A stretch of DNA of 64,000 bases from an uncultured Shewanella sp. (GCF_947501225.1 NZ_CANMUW010000011.1:1-64000); one strand, 5' to 3'. Counted from the stretch's first letter, positions 19,494 to 29,532 are shown. Translations and numbers: made by a program. Notes: generated by a model from the sequence alone, not told the origin.

Positions 19494-20261
19494 CTAACGA
19501 TACTTGGTGACGATCTGCTCATATAGATTATCGCCATCGCCGATAAACTCTTCCTTTATCTCATCGATAGACAATTGTAACTTTTTGATTAGAGCGGGAT
19601 CCGTCCCCTTGCTGAACGCATAATAGAGCTCGCTTTCCTGCAGGGTAAAAACAGACTCGAAAAGGCTCTTATCTAAACCGGCATTATGAATATTCCAACT
19701 GGCGACATTCTCCTCATAGGCCCATAGCTGAATGCGCCCCTTCTCCAGCATCTTCAACAGAGAGCGGGCACTGTTTGCTCGCTTAATCCCGTCTGGCGAA
19801 ACACCGAAAGATAACAGAAGTTGCTCTCCTATATCGTCCTTGATAGCGCCTATACTGTAGCTTTCCAGCTCATCTGTCGATTGAATGTCGATCTCACTGC
19901 CTGAGAGCGCGAGTAACACGACCCGGGTTTCGATGATGGGCCCGACCCATTGAAAAGAGTCCTCACGAAGCTGAGTGCGTGTCGTTGAAAATAACACCCT
20001 GTTCGGCGCCGCTGTGGCCATCTTATAGGCTCTGGGCCAAGGCAACAGCTGGATCTGCTCGCTGGGGAGTCCTTCACCCAGTTTGGCCAGGGCTGCACGA
20101 AGCAGATCCACCGCGATCCCCTTTAGCTCCCCCCCCTCCTGATAGTTGTATGGCGGGTAGGACTCGGTTAAATACTCCAGTTCAGACAGGCCGGAAGCGC
20201 GCGCATTAATGATAAATACTGCAATACATATACCTATTAACAGGATCAGTTTTATCCGCAC
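19494..20261 (-). CDS. Periplasmic solute-binding protein, SBP family 3-like
   Basis: 255 aa with a signal peptide (residues 1-23, ending NARASG). The mature part begins LEYLTESYPPYNYQEGGELKGIAVDLL, the usual opening of family-3 (amino-acid-type) binding proteins and of the related single-gene periplasmic sensors common in Shewanella. Such stand-alone proteins have no transporter genes nearby, as here, and their ligand is usually unknown. Convergent with the FetB-like gene, 40 bp apart. Confidence 0.82.
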   Translation of the reverse strand: MRIKLILLIGICIAVFIINARASGLSELEYLTESYPPYNYQEGGELKGIAVDLLRAALAKLGEGLPSEQIQLLPWPRAYKMATAAPNRVLFSTTRTQLREDSFQWVGPIIETRVVLLALSGSEIDIQSTDELESYSIGAIKDDIGEQLLLSFGVSPDGIKRANSARSLLKMLEKGRIQLWAYEENVASWNIHNAGLDKSLFESVFTLQESELYYAFSKGTDPALIKKLQLSIDEIKEEFIGDGDNLYEQIVTKYR

Positions 20262-20540
20262 TAAGCCCCCATACTCTTTGATCTCCTAGCTTGAGTGTAG
20301 CAAGACAATCGAGAAGAGCAATGTCGCAACAGAAAACCTGAATAGTGCTTTAACAAACTAAAAATACTGCACTTCCCCTGACATAGAGCCCCTAACAGCT
20401 AAACTTTTTAATGGCCAGGAATATCTGCCTCCGCGATGATATTTGAATCAATTTCAGGCTGTTAAATACCACCGTCGCAGGGGGGAAACTCCGGAGCTCA
20501 GCAGGGCTGATTCAGCCATGCAGTGACGTTAGTCTCCCGC

Positions 20541-20852
20541 TCATACGAAAAGTGCGATCACACTTCCTATGGTTGCGGCGGCTTTGAAATATTGCCCTGC
20601 GGTATAGGAGTCATCCTCTTTCTTCTCAACCTCGTCCGGGTGATCCATCCCCAGCGCCCCATAGGCAAAAGACTTCACCCCTCCGGATGGCTCCTCCTTC
20701 GCTTTTTCTGCGCTATCTTTTGTGCCAACTGGATCGGGGAGGACATCGGAATCCGACTGAGAAAGATGTTGAAGTTTGCTTTGACTGCTCGTCTGACTAG
20801 CTGCCGGAGAGAGGGGCTGAAACGATGGACCGTTATTACCGCTTATTATCAT
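20541..20852 (-). CDS. Small conserved-looking protein with C-terminal hydrophobic segment
   Basis: 103 aa, not recognised. The N-terminal half is Ser/Gln-rich and probably disordered; a charged stretch follows (DHPDEVEKKEDD), and the last ~17 residues (FKAAATIGSVIALFV) could be a membrane anchor. GAGG lies 8 nt before the ATG, which favours this frame over the overlapping plus-strand frame of similar length. Single gene between the solute-binding protein and the outer-membrane protein genes. Confidence 0.65.
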   Translation of the reverse strand: MIISGNNGPSFQPLSPAASQTSSQSKLQHLSQSDSDVLPDPVGTKDSAEKAKEEPSGGVKSFAYGALGMDHPDEVEKKEDDSYTAGQYFKAAATIGSVIALFV

Positions 20853-20951
20853 TAACTTAGCCTCAGATTTTCACCACGCATTCGCCAATATAATGTAAAA
20901 CGACATACAGTAAAACGAGCTGAGGTCAGACTATTGCTACAATTCGTATCA

Positions 20952-21731
20952 TCAGAACCTATACTCCAGCTTTATCCCTACCACATCGAAGCCACGCTCA
21001 TTCAGCTCAAAGTGATCCCACTGAAATCTAACGTCGGTTTCGGGAGATAGACGGAAGTTGAGGCCAAGGCCCAAATAGGGAGAGACACCATCAAAATCAG
21101 ACTCAGATGCCTGCTCATAGCCAGTCGCCGGAGCCGACTCCAACTCCCAGCTTAATGCTCCAAGCTTCACCACCGCCGATAGCCCCGGCTCAAGCTCAAA
21201 ACGATAACCGACTCCGGCTCCCCAGCCGGAATACAGACGGCTATCCTGACTCAAAAGATCGTCATAGCCATAGCCAAAACCTGAACCATGGCCGCTGCCG
21301 TTTATCTGGGACAGAACCGCAGAGTCACTGCCAACGCCACCGAGCTCAACTCTATCTAAGGCTAACTGCCAACCCATAGCTTGTAACTGAGGTAGTGGCG
21401 CCATCGTTGCCCCCGCCTCTAACCCCGTCATATTAAGCTCATCGATAAGCTGACGCATTGAATCCTTATCGAGACGGCCGCCCATCGCAAGAGTATCCTC
21501 CTGTTTTAAAGCTTGGGAGTTTACCCGATACACCTCATCGGCTGAAACCTGATTGCATAGCAACAGCAGGAGCAAAACGGTCAACCAGGCGGAGGGGAAA
21601 ACGGCTCCCTTAGATTGTATACCTGATCTGTCCTGCTTTAGCTCATACTGGCTCGAACCAGATTGCAGACTCAAGATAGAGAGGGCCGACGGGATATCAA
21701 TGTCACTTGGGTTATCTATGAGTACTTTCAT
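20952..21731 (-). CDS. Predicted outer-membrane beta-barrel protein with extended N-terminus
   Basis: 259 aa. The second half consists of alternating strands (LYSGWGAGVGYRFELE, PYLGLGLNFRLSP) and ends with the outer-membrane signature VVGIKLEYRF. The hydrophobic signal core (SAWLTVLLLLLLCNQVSA) starts only at about residue 47, so a ~45-residue hydrophilic region precedes it. The ATG at 21731 has a strong GAGGAG 6 nt away and no good internal start is seen, so the extension looks real. Resembles small OmpA/Ail-like barrels; no specific family recognised. Confidence 0.72.
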   Translation of the reverse strand: MKVLIDNPSDIDIPSALSILSLQSGSSQYELKQDRSGIQSKGAVFPSAWLTVLLLLLLCNQVSADEVYRVNSQALKQEDTLAMGGRLDKDSMRQLIDELNMTGLEAGATMAPLPQLQAMGWQLALDRVELGGVGSDSAVLSQINGSGHGSGFGYGYDDLLSQDSRLYSGWGAGVGYRFELEPGLSAVVKLGALSWELESAPATGYEQASESDFDGVSPYLGLGLNFRLSPETDVRFQWDHFELNERGFDVVGIKLEYRF

Positions 21732-21875
21732 GGCTCACTCCTCAACTAAAGCTTTGTACAAATAACAAGCAATAGTTAAGCCAACCAGTTCCGGTTACGA
21801 TAGATATCAACACCTTGAGATGATGTTAAACTCTATACTCAATACTCACGGCACATATTCGCCAGATTTATGCCA

Positions 21876-21894
21876 CAAACTGCACTGCAGTTTG
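21876..21894. repeat. 19-bp perfect palindrome just after glnE
   Basis: CAAACTGCACTGCAGTTTG, two 9-bp arms around one base, 14 bp beyond the glnE stop codon. It could fold as a 3'-end hairpin in the glnE transcript, but no T run follows on the minus strand. Confidence 0.6.
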
Positions 21895-21908
21895 CGACAC
21901 GGCGGAAG

Positions 21909-24773
21909 CTAGCTTCCCAATATCCTTTGATAAATTTCGCTCACCCGCTGGGCATAATCCTCGACCTGCTCCACGGCAAGCTGTCCGGCCTTCTGTTGTA
22001 ACGTCAGCCTGTGATTCTCATCACGCAGAAACAGATAGGTCTGAATGAGCTGCTGCGCATCACCGTGAGGTAACAGGGCCAGCTCTCCGAGAGTCGAAAA
22101 GATTCTGAGATTATCAGACCAGATACACAGCTCGCTGTGTTCATGGGCATTAGCCAGCACCAAATATTGGGCGATAAACTCAATATCTGCGATCCCACCG
22201 GCACTCTGTTTAAGATCGAACATATCCGGGCTCACCTTAAGCAGATGGTCACGCATCTTCAATCGCATATCCCTCACCTCCCGGGCCAGAGCTGCTTTAT
22301 CCCGCTCCATCTGCAATACCTGAGAGCGTAGTATGCTGAAACGACTGGATAACGCATTATCTCCAAACATAAATCTGGCTCTGACTAAAGCTTGATGCTC
22401 CCAGGTCCATGCCTCTTCACGCTGATACTGGCCGAAATTCTCTATCTCGCTCACCAGCAAACCTGAAGCCCCCGAAGGCCGAAGCCGCATATCGACTTCA
22501 TAGAGCTCCCCCGAGGAGGTGCGGGTGGAAAACAGGTGCAGGATCCGCTGAGCAAGCTTGAGATAAAAGTGTCCAACCTCTATCGGTCGCTGACCGTTGG
22601 TCTCACTATGCCCGGGAAACCGTTCACGGGAGTAACTGTGCAGGAAAACCAGATCGAGATCTGAACCATACCCCAACTCAATACCACCGGCTTTGCCATA
22701 ACCTATCACCGCAAAGCCCATATCCCCCTCATCCAAGTGGGTCGGCACACCATGGCGAGCACTCACCTGTGACCAGGCTTGAGTCACTACCTGCTCAATA
22801 ATGGCTTCGGCGAGCAGGGTCAGGTGATCGCTGACCTGACTCACCGGCAATACTCCGGTGACATCTGCGGCAGCAATTTTCAGCTGTTGCGACAGTTTAA
22901 ACTGCCTCAGCCCCTCCATCTGCTGCTCCATATCCTCTTCGGGTACTCGAAGCAGGTACTGGCGCAATTCACTGCCGTAGTCGTCTAATGAGGTCGTATC
23001 GTAGAGTTGAGCGGGATCGATAAGCTCATCGAGCAACATAGGAAACTTTGCCAACTGAGCGGCAATCCAGGGACTGGCACAACAGAGGCTGACCAGCTGT
23101 TGCCTGGCACCGGGATTCTCATACAGGAGCTCAAGGTAGGTCGTACGGGTCAAAATCTGATCCAGCACCTTAGATACAGGCTCAAAGGCTTTCGAGGGGG
23201 ATACCAACAGAACCAACTCACGCAAAAGCCAGGGCATCAGCTTATCCAGAGTGTCTCTGCCACGGGGACCGATGGATCGCTTCGCTACTGTGTCACGCCA
23301 GGACTTAAGCATAGGCCAAAGGTCCGGATCTTCTATAGACTGCTCGCCGATAAGCCCCTGAGCATGTTCATCCTCCTGCACACTCCATAGCTGCTGAGTC
23401 CATAGCTGTGATGATTCATCCTGCTCATTTCCACCCACGGTATCGTTAAAGTGTCTATGGATCTTGTTCATCGCGGACTCGATATGCGTCCGCAGCTCGG
23501 CTTCAGATGCCATCCCCATGCAGTGACATAAACGATACCAATCCAGTCCGTTATCGGGCAGGGTCTGGGTCTGTTGATCGCCTATGGCCTGAAGTAAGTT
23601 TTCTACCCGTCGCAGCAGCAGGTAACTCTGCTTGAGCTCATCGACCGCCAGATACTCAAGCTGGCCTAAGGTATACAGGGTATCGATGGCGGCAAACAGG
23701 CTCTGTTGACGCAGTGAAGGCTCACGACCTCCCCGAATAAGCTGAAAACTCTGCACCACAAACTCAACTTCACGTATGCCACCGGCCCCCAGCTTAATAT
23801 TGTCGGTGAGTTTACGACGCCTGACCTCCTGAGTAATCAACTGCTTCATTTTTCTCAGAGATTCGATAGCCGAAAAATCGATATAACGGCGATATACGAA
23901 GGGTCTCAGCATGGCATGCAGCTCATCTGAAAAAGAGGTCCATGGACCCAAGGCTCGGGCCTTGACCATGGCATAACGCTCCCAGTCACGTCCCTGCTCC
24001 TGATAATAATCTTCAAGCCCACTGAAACTGACCACCAGAGGGCCACTCTCACCGTAGGGACGCAGGCGCATATCCACACGATAGACAAAGCCATCCACGG
24101 TCACCTGATGGAGCAAGTTCACCAACCGCTGCCCCATGCGGATAAAGAACTGTTGATTATCCAGGGCACGACGCCCCCCCTGTGTTTCTCCGTGCTCCGG
24201 AAAGGTAAAGATAAGATCGATATCCGACGAAAAATTAAGCTCACGTCCACCCAGCTTGCCCATGCCGATGACGAGCAGAGGCTGCGGATTCCCCTCACTG
24301 TCACAGGGAGTTCCATATTGCTGACACAGCTCCCGATAGAGCCAGTCTCGCCCGGCAATGATCAATGCCTCTGACAGGGCCGAAAGATCAAGCAGAGAAT
24401 CCTCAAGGCTGACATAACCGAGAAAGTCCCGCCAGGCCAGCCTCACCATCTGCCTATTACGGTAACGTCTTAAGATTGCCTTAGCCTCATCTTCGTTTCG
24501 ACATGGCTCTAACAGCTCATGAAGCTCCCGATCGAAGTTGAGTCTCTCAAGTTTGCTCAGTTCACCGTTGAGCAGTGCGGGGATCCACTCCGGATGTCGA
24601 CATAACTGCTCGCCGATAAAGTCACTCAAGCCCATGACCCGATACAGCTCATCGCGCTGACCGGCATCGGTTAACGTTGAAAGCTCGGGCCAGACGTCAC
24701 CCAACCTTTGCCAGTAACGATCCGCAACGTCAGTTATAATGGCGGGCAACGACGTGTTACTGTTAATTTCCAT
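21909..24773 (-). CDS. glnE: GlnE, bifunctional glutamine synthetase adenylyltransferase / adenylyl-removase
   Basis: About 954 aa. Controls glutamine synthetase by adding AMP to, or removing it from, a Tyr in response to PII and glutamine. Two nucleotidyltransferase domains are visible: N-terminal (removase) with [18 protein letters not shown] near 175-192 and C-terminal (transferase) with [20 protein letters not shown] near 690-709, each carrying DxD metal ligands. The ATG at 24773 ([12 protein letters not shown]) is preferred over a TTG seven codons upstream. Divergent from the yjf cluster. Confidence 0.96.
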   Translation of the reverse strand: MEINSNTSLPAIITDVADRYWQRLGDVWPELSTLTDAGQRDELYRVMGLSDFIGEQLCRHPEWIPALLNGELSKLERLNFDRELHELLEPCRNEDEAKAILRRYRNRQMVRLAWRDFLGYVSLEDSLLDLSALSEALIIAGRDWLYRELCQQYGTPCDSEGNPQPLLVIGMGKLGGRELNFSSDIDLIFTFPEHGETQGGRRALDNQQFFIRMGQRLVNLLHQVTVDGFVYRVDMRLRPYGESGPLVVSFSGLEDYYQEQGRDWERYAMVKARALGPWTSFSDELHAMLRPFVYRRYIDFSAIESLRKMKQLITQEVRRRKLTDNIKLGAGGIREVEFVVQSFQLIRGGREPSLRQQSLFAAIDTLYTLGQLEYLAVDELKQSYLLLRRVENLLQAIGDQQTQTLPDNGLDWYRLCHCMGMASEAELRTHIESAMNKIHRHFNDTVGGNEQDESSQLWTQQLWSVQEDEHAQGLIGEQSIEDPDLWPMLKSWRDTVAKRSIGPRGRDTLDKLMPWLLRELVLLVSPSKAFEPVSKVLDQILTRTTYLELLYENPGARQQLVSLCCASPWIAAQLAKFPMLLDELIDPAQLYDTTSLDDYGSELRQYLLRVPEEDMEQQMEGLRQFKLSQQLKIAAADVTGVLPVSQVSDHLTLLAEAIIEQVVTQAWSQVSARHGVPTHLDEGDMGFAVIGYGKAGGIELGYGSDLDLVFLHSYSRERFPGHSETNGQRPIEVGHFYLKLAQRILHLFSTRTSSGELYEVDMRLRPSGASGLLVSEIENFGQYQREEAWTWEHQALVRARFMFGDNALSSRFSILRSQVLQMERDKAALAREVRDMRLKMRDHLLKVSPDMFDLKQSAGGIADIEFIAQYLVLANAHEHSELCIWSDNLRIFSTLGELALLPHGDAQQLIQTYLFLRDENHRLTLQQKAGQLAVEQVEDYAQRVSEIYQRILGS

Positions 24774-24820
24774 GGTAATAATAATCCCTAACAATTATGG
24801 CAATCGACTTATTATCAATT

Positions 24821-24837
24821 AAGACATATTATGTCTT
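24821..24837. promoter_or_regulatory. Palindromic operator upstream of first yjf-cluster operon
   Basis: AAGACATATTATGTCTT is a perfect odd-centred palindrome. Its 13-bp core GACATATTATGTC recurs exactly at 28998-29010, and as the one-base variant GACATAATATGTC at 29032-29044, before the second operon of the same cluster. A -35-like TTGACT overlaps its right edge (24836-24841). Likely the binding site of a dimeric regulator not encoded nearby; glnE could share it. Confidence 0.7.
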
Positions 24838-24997
24838 GACTGTGACAAGGGTGTAACAACACAGGTTTAATCTAGTCACCGAACTGAGTTTAAACAAAAA
24901 AGATTACTTTTTATTTCAGAGTAAAGGTTACTATAACCTAATGAAATACTAAGCTGATTATATTTATCAGCCTCTACCGGATATAAATGGAGAAAAC

Positions 24998-25957
24998 ATG
25001 ACAGCGATGTTCATACGTGTTCTCACTCTTACATTGCTTATGACCTTAGCGGGCTGCGGCGATGACAGGCCTGAGCGTATTGCGCAATTCCAGCAGTTAG
25101 CGGGGCAGAGAATCGATACTCTTGGCCAGATGTTGGATAGCGGCCAGGTCCGCAATGCCACCTTGCTTAAACAATACACCAGTATCTTAGCAAAGCAGCA
25201 AACCGAGATGGCCCCTCTGCTCGATGAGCTGGCAAAAGATGCCACGCCTAAAGGCCCCATGTTTACCTCTCTGGTTCGCCGTGCAGCTGAACTCGGTGAT
25301 CCTAACAACTTTGTCGATCTCGATCAGCAACTGGCGGAGGCCGAAAATATCTATCATGCCGCCGATCCCAGCCTCTTTAACGACATGCTTTCAGATCCGC
25401 TCAATGTGGTGGCGGACATGTCAAATGGTGCCTTAGCCCGGGTCAACTCCATCAGCCGGGAGGCCTCCGCCCTGGCCAATGGCGCGGAAGACTTTGGTCC
25501 GGGCAGCCAACTGGTAGGTAACCCGAATTACGGTAGCTGGCAAACCGGCTCAAACGGCATGTCCTTCTGGGCCTGGTATGGTATGTATTCCATGTTTTCA
25601 AATGTGATGCGCGGACCTATCGGTTATGACCGCTGGTCCAGCCGAAGAAACTATAGCTACTACAATGATGTAGGACGCTATCGTTATACCTCACCAAAAC
25701 AGGCCAGCGCGCAAAATAAAACCTTCGAACGCACGAAGAAACAGTTCAACTCACAGGGTAAGAGGTTCGATAGCCCCTACGCTAAATCACGTTCAGGCTC
25801 AACAAGCCTGTCGCGTCAAAGCACGAGTACTCCTAAGGCAAGCTCGACAGGCACTCGTAGCAAAACCAACAGCAAGTTTCGCTCTAACTACTCAAAGAAC
25901 AGCAACTTCCGTAACTCTAACAGTCGCACGACTCGCGGTGTACGCCGAGGCAAATAG
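24998..25957 (+). CDS. Lipoprotein with Ser/Arg/Asn-rich basic tail, first gene of the yjf cluster
   Basis: 319 aa with a lipoprotein signal (LAGC, Cys21). An N-terminal helical region is followed by a Gly/aromatic section (WAWYGMYSMFSNVMRG) and a ~110-residue highly basic, low-complexity tail rich in S, R, N and K, ending TTRGVRRGK. GGAGAAA precedes the ATG. It lies 13 bp before the DUF350 gene. Function unknown; similar lipoproteins accompany DUF350 and SpeE-like genes in Shewanella. Confidence 0.78.
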   Translation: MTAMFIRVLTLTLLMTLAGCGDDRPERIAQFQQLAGQRIDTLGQMLDSGQVRNATLLKQYTSILAKQQTEMAPLLDELAKDATPKGPMFTSLVRRAAELGDPNNFVDLDQQLAEAENIYHAADPSLFNDMLSDPLNVVADMSNGALARVNSISREASALANGAEDFGPGSQLVGNPNYGSWQTGSNGMSFWAWYGMYSMFSNVMRGPIGYDRWSSRRNYSYYNDVGRYRYTSPKQASAQNKTFERTKKQFNSQGKRFDSPYAKSRSGSTSLSRQSTSTPKASSTGTRSKTNSKFRSNYSKNSNFRNSNSRTTRGVRRGK

Positions 25958-25970
25958 ATAAGGAACTCAC

Positions 25971-26870
25971 ATGACATTATTTCAAGACTTCGGTATTACA
26001 TCAGAACTTGTCATCATTCTGGCCATAGATCTGACGATTGCCATCATTTTATTAACCCTGATGCGTTACCTGCAAGGCTGGACGGCAAAGGTAGACAGCC
26101 GCGTCGAGCTGGCAGAGAAAGATAACTTTGCTTTCGGGATCAGCACCGCCGGTGCCATTGCGGGCCTGGGAATTGTGCTCACCGGAGCCATCACAGGTGA
26201 AGCCGCCGACTCCTTTATTGTTGAAGCCATAGGCATGAGTGCCTACGGACTATTTGGCTTACTGCTGATAAAACTGGGCAGATACTTTCACGATAAAGTG
26301 GCCCTGAATGAGTTCAATAAGGGCGAGCAGATCCTTAAGGGTAATATCTCCATTGCTATTGTCGATGCCAGTGCCGCCATAGCTACCGCGATCATCATAC
26401 GTGCAGTTTTGGTCTGGGCCGAAGATCTGACCTTAGATACCTTCATCGCCATCTTCAGCGCCTTTGCCATCTCACAACTTATGCTGGTACTGCTTACCCG
26501 TTTTCGCGAGTTTCGTTACGCCAAGCGCAATAATGAGGCCTCGATGCAGGAAGCCCTTGTTCAAGGCCACAAGGCGGTCGCCATTCGTCACAGTGGTTAT
26601 ATGCTCGCCATGGCATTGAGCTTCAATGCTGCCAGCCACTTCATCATCTATAGCCCCCAAGCCTATATTGCCAACCTCATGGGCTGGCTAATCTTCTCCA
26701 TCATTATGTTAATCACCCTATCGGTACTGATTAAGATAGTGAAGAAGCTGGTGTTATCTAACATACATCTGGCCCAGGAAGTTGAACAGCAGCACAATAT
26801 CGGTATCGCGACCGTGGAGCTGGCTATCAGCGTGGCAGTCGCCCTTATTCTGACGAGCCTGATGTACTAA
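25971..26870 (+). CDS. DUF350 membrane protein (YjfL-like)
   Basis: 299 aa with about eight TM helices arranged as two DUF350 repeats, as in YjfL of E. coli; each repeat has a FGISTAGAIAGLG-like Gly-rich helix. AAGGA lies before the ATG, and the gene probably belongs to the same transcript as the lipoprotein. The family is tied to PspA-type envelope-stress clusters; molecular role unknown. A clear hairpin with a T-rich tail follows it. Confidence 0.88.
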   Translation: MTLFQDFGITSELVIILAIDLTIAIILLTLMRYLQGWTAKVDSRVELAEKDNFAFGISTAGAIAGLGIVLTGAITGEAADSFIVEAIGMSAYGLFGLLLIKLGRYFHDKVALNEFNKGEQILKGNISIAIVDASAAIATAIIIRAVLVWAEDLTLDTFIAIFSAFAISQLMLVLLTRFREFRYAKRNNEASMQEALVQGHKAVAIRHSGYMLAMALSFNAASHFIIYSPQAYIANLMGWLIFSIIMLITLSVLIKIVKKLVLSNIHLAQEVEQQHNIGIATVELAISVAVALILTSLMY

Positions 26871-26909
26871 CCCTGCCATCTTTGGCTCAGAGAAGGCGAT
26901 ATACAGATA

Positions 26910-26943
26910 CGGTTAATCATGAGTTGATTAACCGTTTGTTTTT
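26910..26943 (+). terminator. Hairpin with T-rich tail between the DUF350 and SpeE-like genes
   Basis: 10-bp perfect stem CGGTTAATCA / TGATTAACCG with loop TGAGT, followed by TTTGTTTTTA. It may fully or partly terminate the first transcript, so the SpeE-like gene may be made at a lower level. Confidence 0.75.
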
Positions 26944-26964
26944 ATCCACGACTGTGAGATACGC

Positions 26965-28746
26965 GTGAGAGAAGTAACCAGTTCTAATCTAACCGGGCCC
27001 GAAGAGACAGGCTTAAATGTCGGGCATTTAGCCACTACAGGCAACGCCAAAGCTGCAGGACGTAAGTTAAGCTGGTTCGATGACACCCTGCTGCTGGGCA
27101 TCATGGCCGTATTAGCCGGCTGTGGTTTAATTTATGAGTACCTGCTCTCTCACTACGCCGGCCGAATTCTCGGGGCCCTGGAAGCCGCCATCTATACCAT
27201 GATAGGCCTGATGATTGTCTCCATGGGCATAGGGGCATTTGCCGCAAGAAAGATCCGCTGTGCCTTTACCGGCTTCGCCGTTCTCGAACTGAGCGTCGCC
27301 CTGTGCGGCTCATTGGCAATACTTATCACCGCCGCCGTTATCGGCTTCGGCCAGCAGCTTCCTCTCATCATCGCCAGCACCTTAGGCCTGCCCCCCGATC
27401 TGTTGCCCGAAGGTGGATTCATCGGGTTATTTCAGCACCTGAGTGAGTACCTCCCCTATTTCTGGGGCGTACTTCTCGGACTGATGATTGGGATGGAGAT
27501 CCCACTCATTGCCCGTGTACGTCAGGCGCTGTGTGATGAACACCTGATGCATAATGCCGGTACCATCTATGGCGCCGATTACATTGGCGCGGGTGTAGGA
27601 GCCGCTATATGGGTCAGCTTCATGCTGGCACTGGACATTCAACTGGCCGCCGCCATAACGGCCAGCTTCAACCTGCTTGCCGGATTTATCTTTATCTGGC
27701 GATTCTGGAGTAAGATCCGTCATGTTGTTTGGCTGCTTGTGGGTCACTTCATTGCAAGTGGAATCTTGTTGATGCTGGCCTGGCACGGACCCACCTGGGA
27801 ACAAAACTTTAATAACCTGCTCTATAAAGATGAGGTTATCTATGCCAAGTCGACACGATTTCAGCAGCTGACCTTTACAGAAAGGCTAAGAGGTAACGGC
27901 CTCGAACCTGTGTACTCGCTGTATATCAATGGCAGATTACAGTTTTCCAGTCAGGATGAACATATCTATCATACGTTTCTGGTCCATCCGACACTGGAGG
28001 CCAGCGCAAGACATAATAAGGTATTGATCATAGGTGGAGGAGACGGCTTAGGCCTGAAACAGGTACTGAAATGGCAACCTGAGCAGGTGACCCTGATGGA
28101 TCTGGACAGAGACCTGCTGGAGCTATTTACCTCCCATGATGCCAACATGCCTAAACGATTAAGTCAGACCCTGTTAAGACTGAACGGTGACGCCCTCAAT
28201 GATCCCAGAGTTGAGGTCGTTGTCGATGACGCCTTTAATGGTGTAGATAAGCTACTAAAACGCGGGGACAGATATGATGCAATCATTGTCGATCTGCCCG
28301 ATCCCAGCCATCCGGATCTCAACAAGCTATACTCAGATCTTTTTTACAAGAAACTTAAGGAACTCTTAAGCGCCGACGGGGCTCTAACGGTACAGTCGAC
28401 ATCGCCTTACCATGCACCTAAGGCCTTTATTTCAGTCGGGAAAACATTGGCCGCTGCTGGTTTTAATGTCAACCAGTATCATCACAATGTACCCAGCTTT
28501 GGTGAGTGGGGTTGGAGTATCGCCACCCGATCAGGCAAGAGTGCTAAACAGAGATTGAGTGAGCTTGAGCAGCTCACGGTAGAGGATGAATGGTTAACCC
28601 CCGGCCTAATCAAGGGCAGCTTCGAGTTTCCGGGTAACTTTTATCATGACCAAGCGCTGATAAAACCCAATATCATAGGGTCGATGCAGCTATATCAATA
28701 CCATCAACAAGCCTGGTCTGAAAACCAGAACATCAGTTTGTTTTAA
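26965..28746 (+). CDS. Membrane-fused polyamine aminopropyltransferase (SpeE-like)
   Basis: 593 aa. About seven TM helices occupy residues ~45-270, then a spermidine-synthase domain: SAM-type loop LIIGGGDGLGLKQVLKW near 352-368, acidic DLDRD near 377-381, and the IVDLPDPSHPDLNKLYSDLFY segment. It should transfer aminopropyl groups, but the membrane fusion and context suggest a role other than bulk spermidine synthesis. The start is taken at GTG 26965; a later start cannot be excluded. A 57-bp degenerate copy of its 3' end lies downstream. Confidence 0.85.
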   Translation: MREVTSSNLTGPEETGLNVGHLATTGNAKAAGRKLSWFDDTLLLGIMAVLAGCGLIYEYLLSHYAGRILGALEAAIYTMIGLMIVSMGIGAFAARKIRCAFTGFAVLELSVALCGSLAILITAAVIGFGQQLPLIIASTLGLPPDLLPEGGFIGLFQHLSEYLPYFWGVLLGLMIGMEIPLIARVRQALCDEHLMHNAGTIYGADYIGAGVGAAIWVSFMLALDIQLAAAITASFNLLAGFIFIWRFWSKIRHVVWLLVGHFIASGILLMLAWHGPTWEQNFNNLLYKDEVIYAKSTRFQQLTFTERLRGNGLEPVYSLYINGRLQFSSQDEHIYHTFLVHPTLEASARHNKVLIIGGGDGLGLKQVLKWQPEQVTLMDLDRDLLELFTSHDANMPKRLSQTLLRLNGDALNDPRVEVVVDDAFNGVDKLLKRGDRYDAIIVDLPDPSHPDLNKLYSDLFYKKLKELLSADGALTVQSTSPYHAPKAFISVGKTLAAAGFNVNQYHHNVPSFGEWGWSIATRSGKSAKQRLSELEQLTVEDEWLTPGLIKGSFEFPGNFYHDQALIKPNIIGSMQLYQYHQQAWSENQNISLF

Positions 28747-28844
28747 GTCTGATGATTCGAACCTATAAGCGTCAGGTTCGATGTAAATATAGCAATACCA
28801 CCAACAGGCCTGGTCTGAAAACCAGAATATCAGCCTGTTTTAAG
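28691..28844 (+). repeat. 57-bp imperfect duplication of the SpeE-like gene 3' end
   Basis: 28691-28747 (the last coding bases, stop codon and one base beyond) is repeated at 28788-28844 with 6 differences. The copy still holds the in-register TAA. A 40-bp spacer with an inverted repeat (CGAACCT / AGGTTCG, 28758-28780) lies between the copies. Confidence 0.85.
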
Positions 28845-28865
28845 CGTTATGTTGTAAGCTCGGCA

Positions 28866-28896
28866 CCTTGCTTTGAATGTCATTTTCAAAGCAAGG
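28866..28896. repeat. Strong inverted repeat between SpeE-like and DUF2170 genes
   Basis: 12-bp perfect stem CCTTGCTTTGAA / TTCAAAGCAAGG with a 7-nt loop. No T run on either side. It may act as a 3'-end stabiliser or a weak terminator between the two yjf transcripts. Confidence 0.65.
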
Positions 28897-28995
28897 CCAG
28901 GCTAAGTGAGAGTCAGTAGTTCGATCTATATTTATCGGTATCACCATGGGCCCGATCTGCGGATCAGGGCGTGACACTTTCTGAGAAAATAGCGC

Positions 28996-29044
28996 TTGAC
29001 ATATTATGTCGCAGTGCTATCTTTAATCACAGACATAATATGTC
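28996..29044 (+). promoter_or_regulatory. Promoter of the yjfIJK operon framed by two palindromic operators
   Basis: A -35 hexamer TTGACA (28996-29001) and a -10-like TATCTT (29018-29023, 16-bp spacer) are flanked by GACATATTATGTC (28998-29010) and GACATAATATGTC (29032-29044). Each is a perfect 13-bp palindrome, with centres 34 bp apart. The first overlaps the -35 and the second covers the start of transcription, an arrangement typical of repression. The same palindrome precedes the lipoprotein gene at 24821. Confidence 0.78.
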
Positions 29045-29057
29045 AAAGAGGACAAAT

Positions 29058-29471
29058 ATGAATATTCACAACATTGCCAACCACCTTAATGATCTTTGCG
29101 ACCAAAGCCACACAGGCTTCCAATTTGACTGCTATCCCATCGATGGTGAAGTCGAGGTCTTACAGGTCAATATCGTTGGCCGTGAAGAGATCCCGGTATT
29201 TGTATCTGTAACGGAGAATCAAGTTCTCTGCATCAGTTACCTCTGGGGCGAAGATGAGGTCAATCAGCAGCGCCGCAGTGAGATGTTTGAGACCATGTTA
29301 GAGCTCAACATCCCGATGCCACTGTCATCGTTTGCAAAAGTAGATGATAAATATGTGGTGTATGGCGCACTTTCAGTGCAATCGAGCATGCAGGAGATCG
29401 AACAGGAGCTTGCCGTTCTTTCCGATAACTGCCTGGAAGTCATCGACGAGATGAGCAACTTCCTCAAATAG
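29058..29471 (+). CDS. DUF2170 protein (YjfI-like)
   Basis: 137-aa cytosolic protein of the DUF2170 family, as E. coli YjfI, which is encoded directly before the PspA-like YjfJ there as here. The ATG at 29058 follows AGAGGA at 6 nt; longer frames would run through the promoter and its operators. Acidic, with no membrane segment. Probably helps control or assemble the PspA-like protein; its exact role is unknown. Confidence 0.87.
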   Translation: MNIHNIANHLNDLCDQSHTGFQFDCYPIDGEVEVLQVNIVGREEIPVFVSVTENQVLCISYLWGEDEVNQQRRSEMFETMLELNIPMPLSSFAKVDDKYVVYGALSVQSSMQEIEQELAVLSDNCLEVIDEMSNFLK

Positions 29472-29532
29472 TTCTTATCAATTTTTTTAGTCCCGGCCCG
29501 AATCGCCGTGACTGAGTAGAAGGAGCCAGATT

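Noticed and set aside
20523..20855. 110-aa plus-strand frame opposite the small protein gene
   Set aside because: The minus-strand frame has a ribosome site and a more protein-like sequence.
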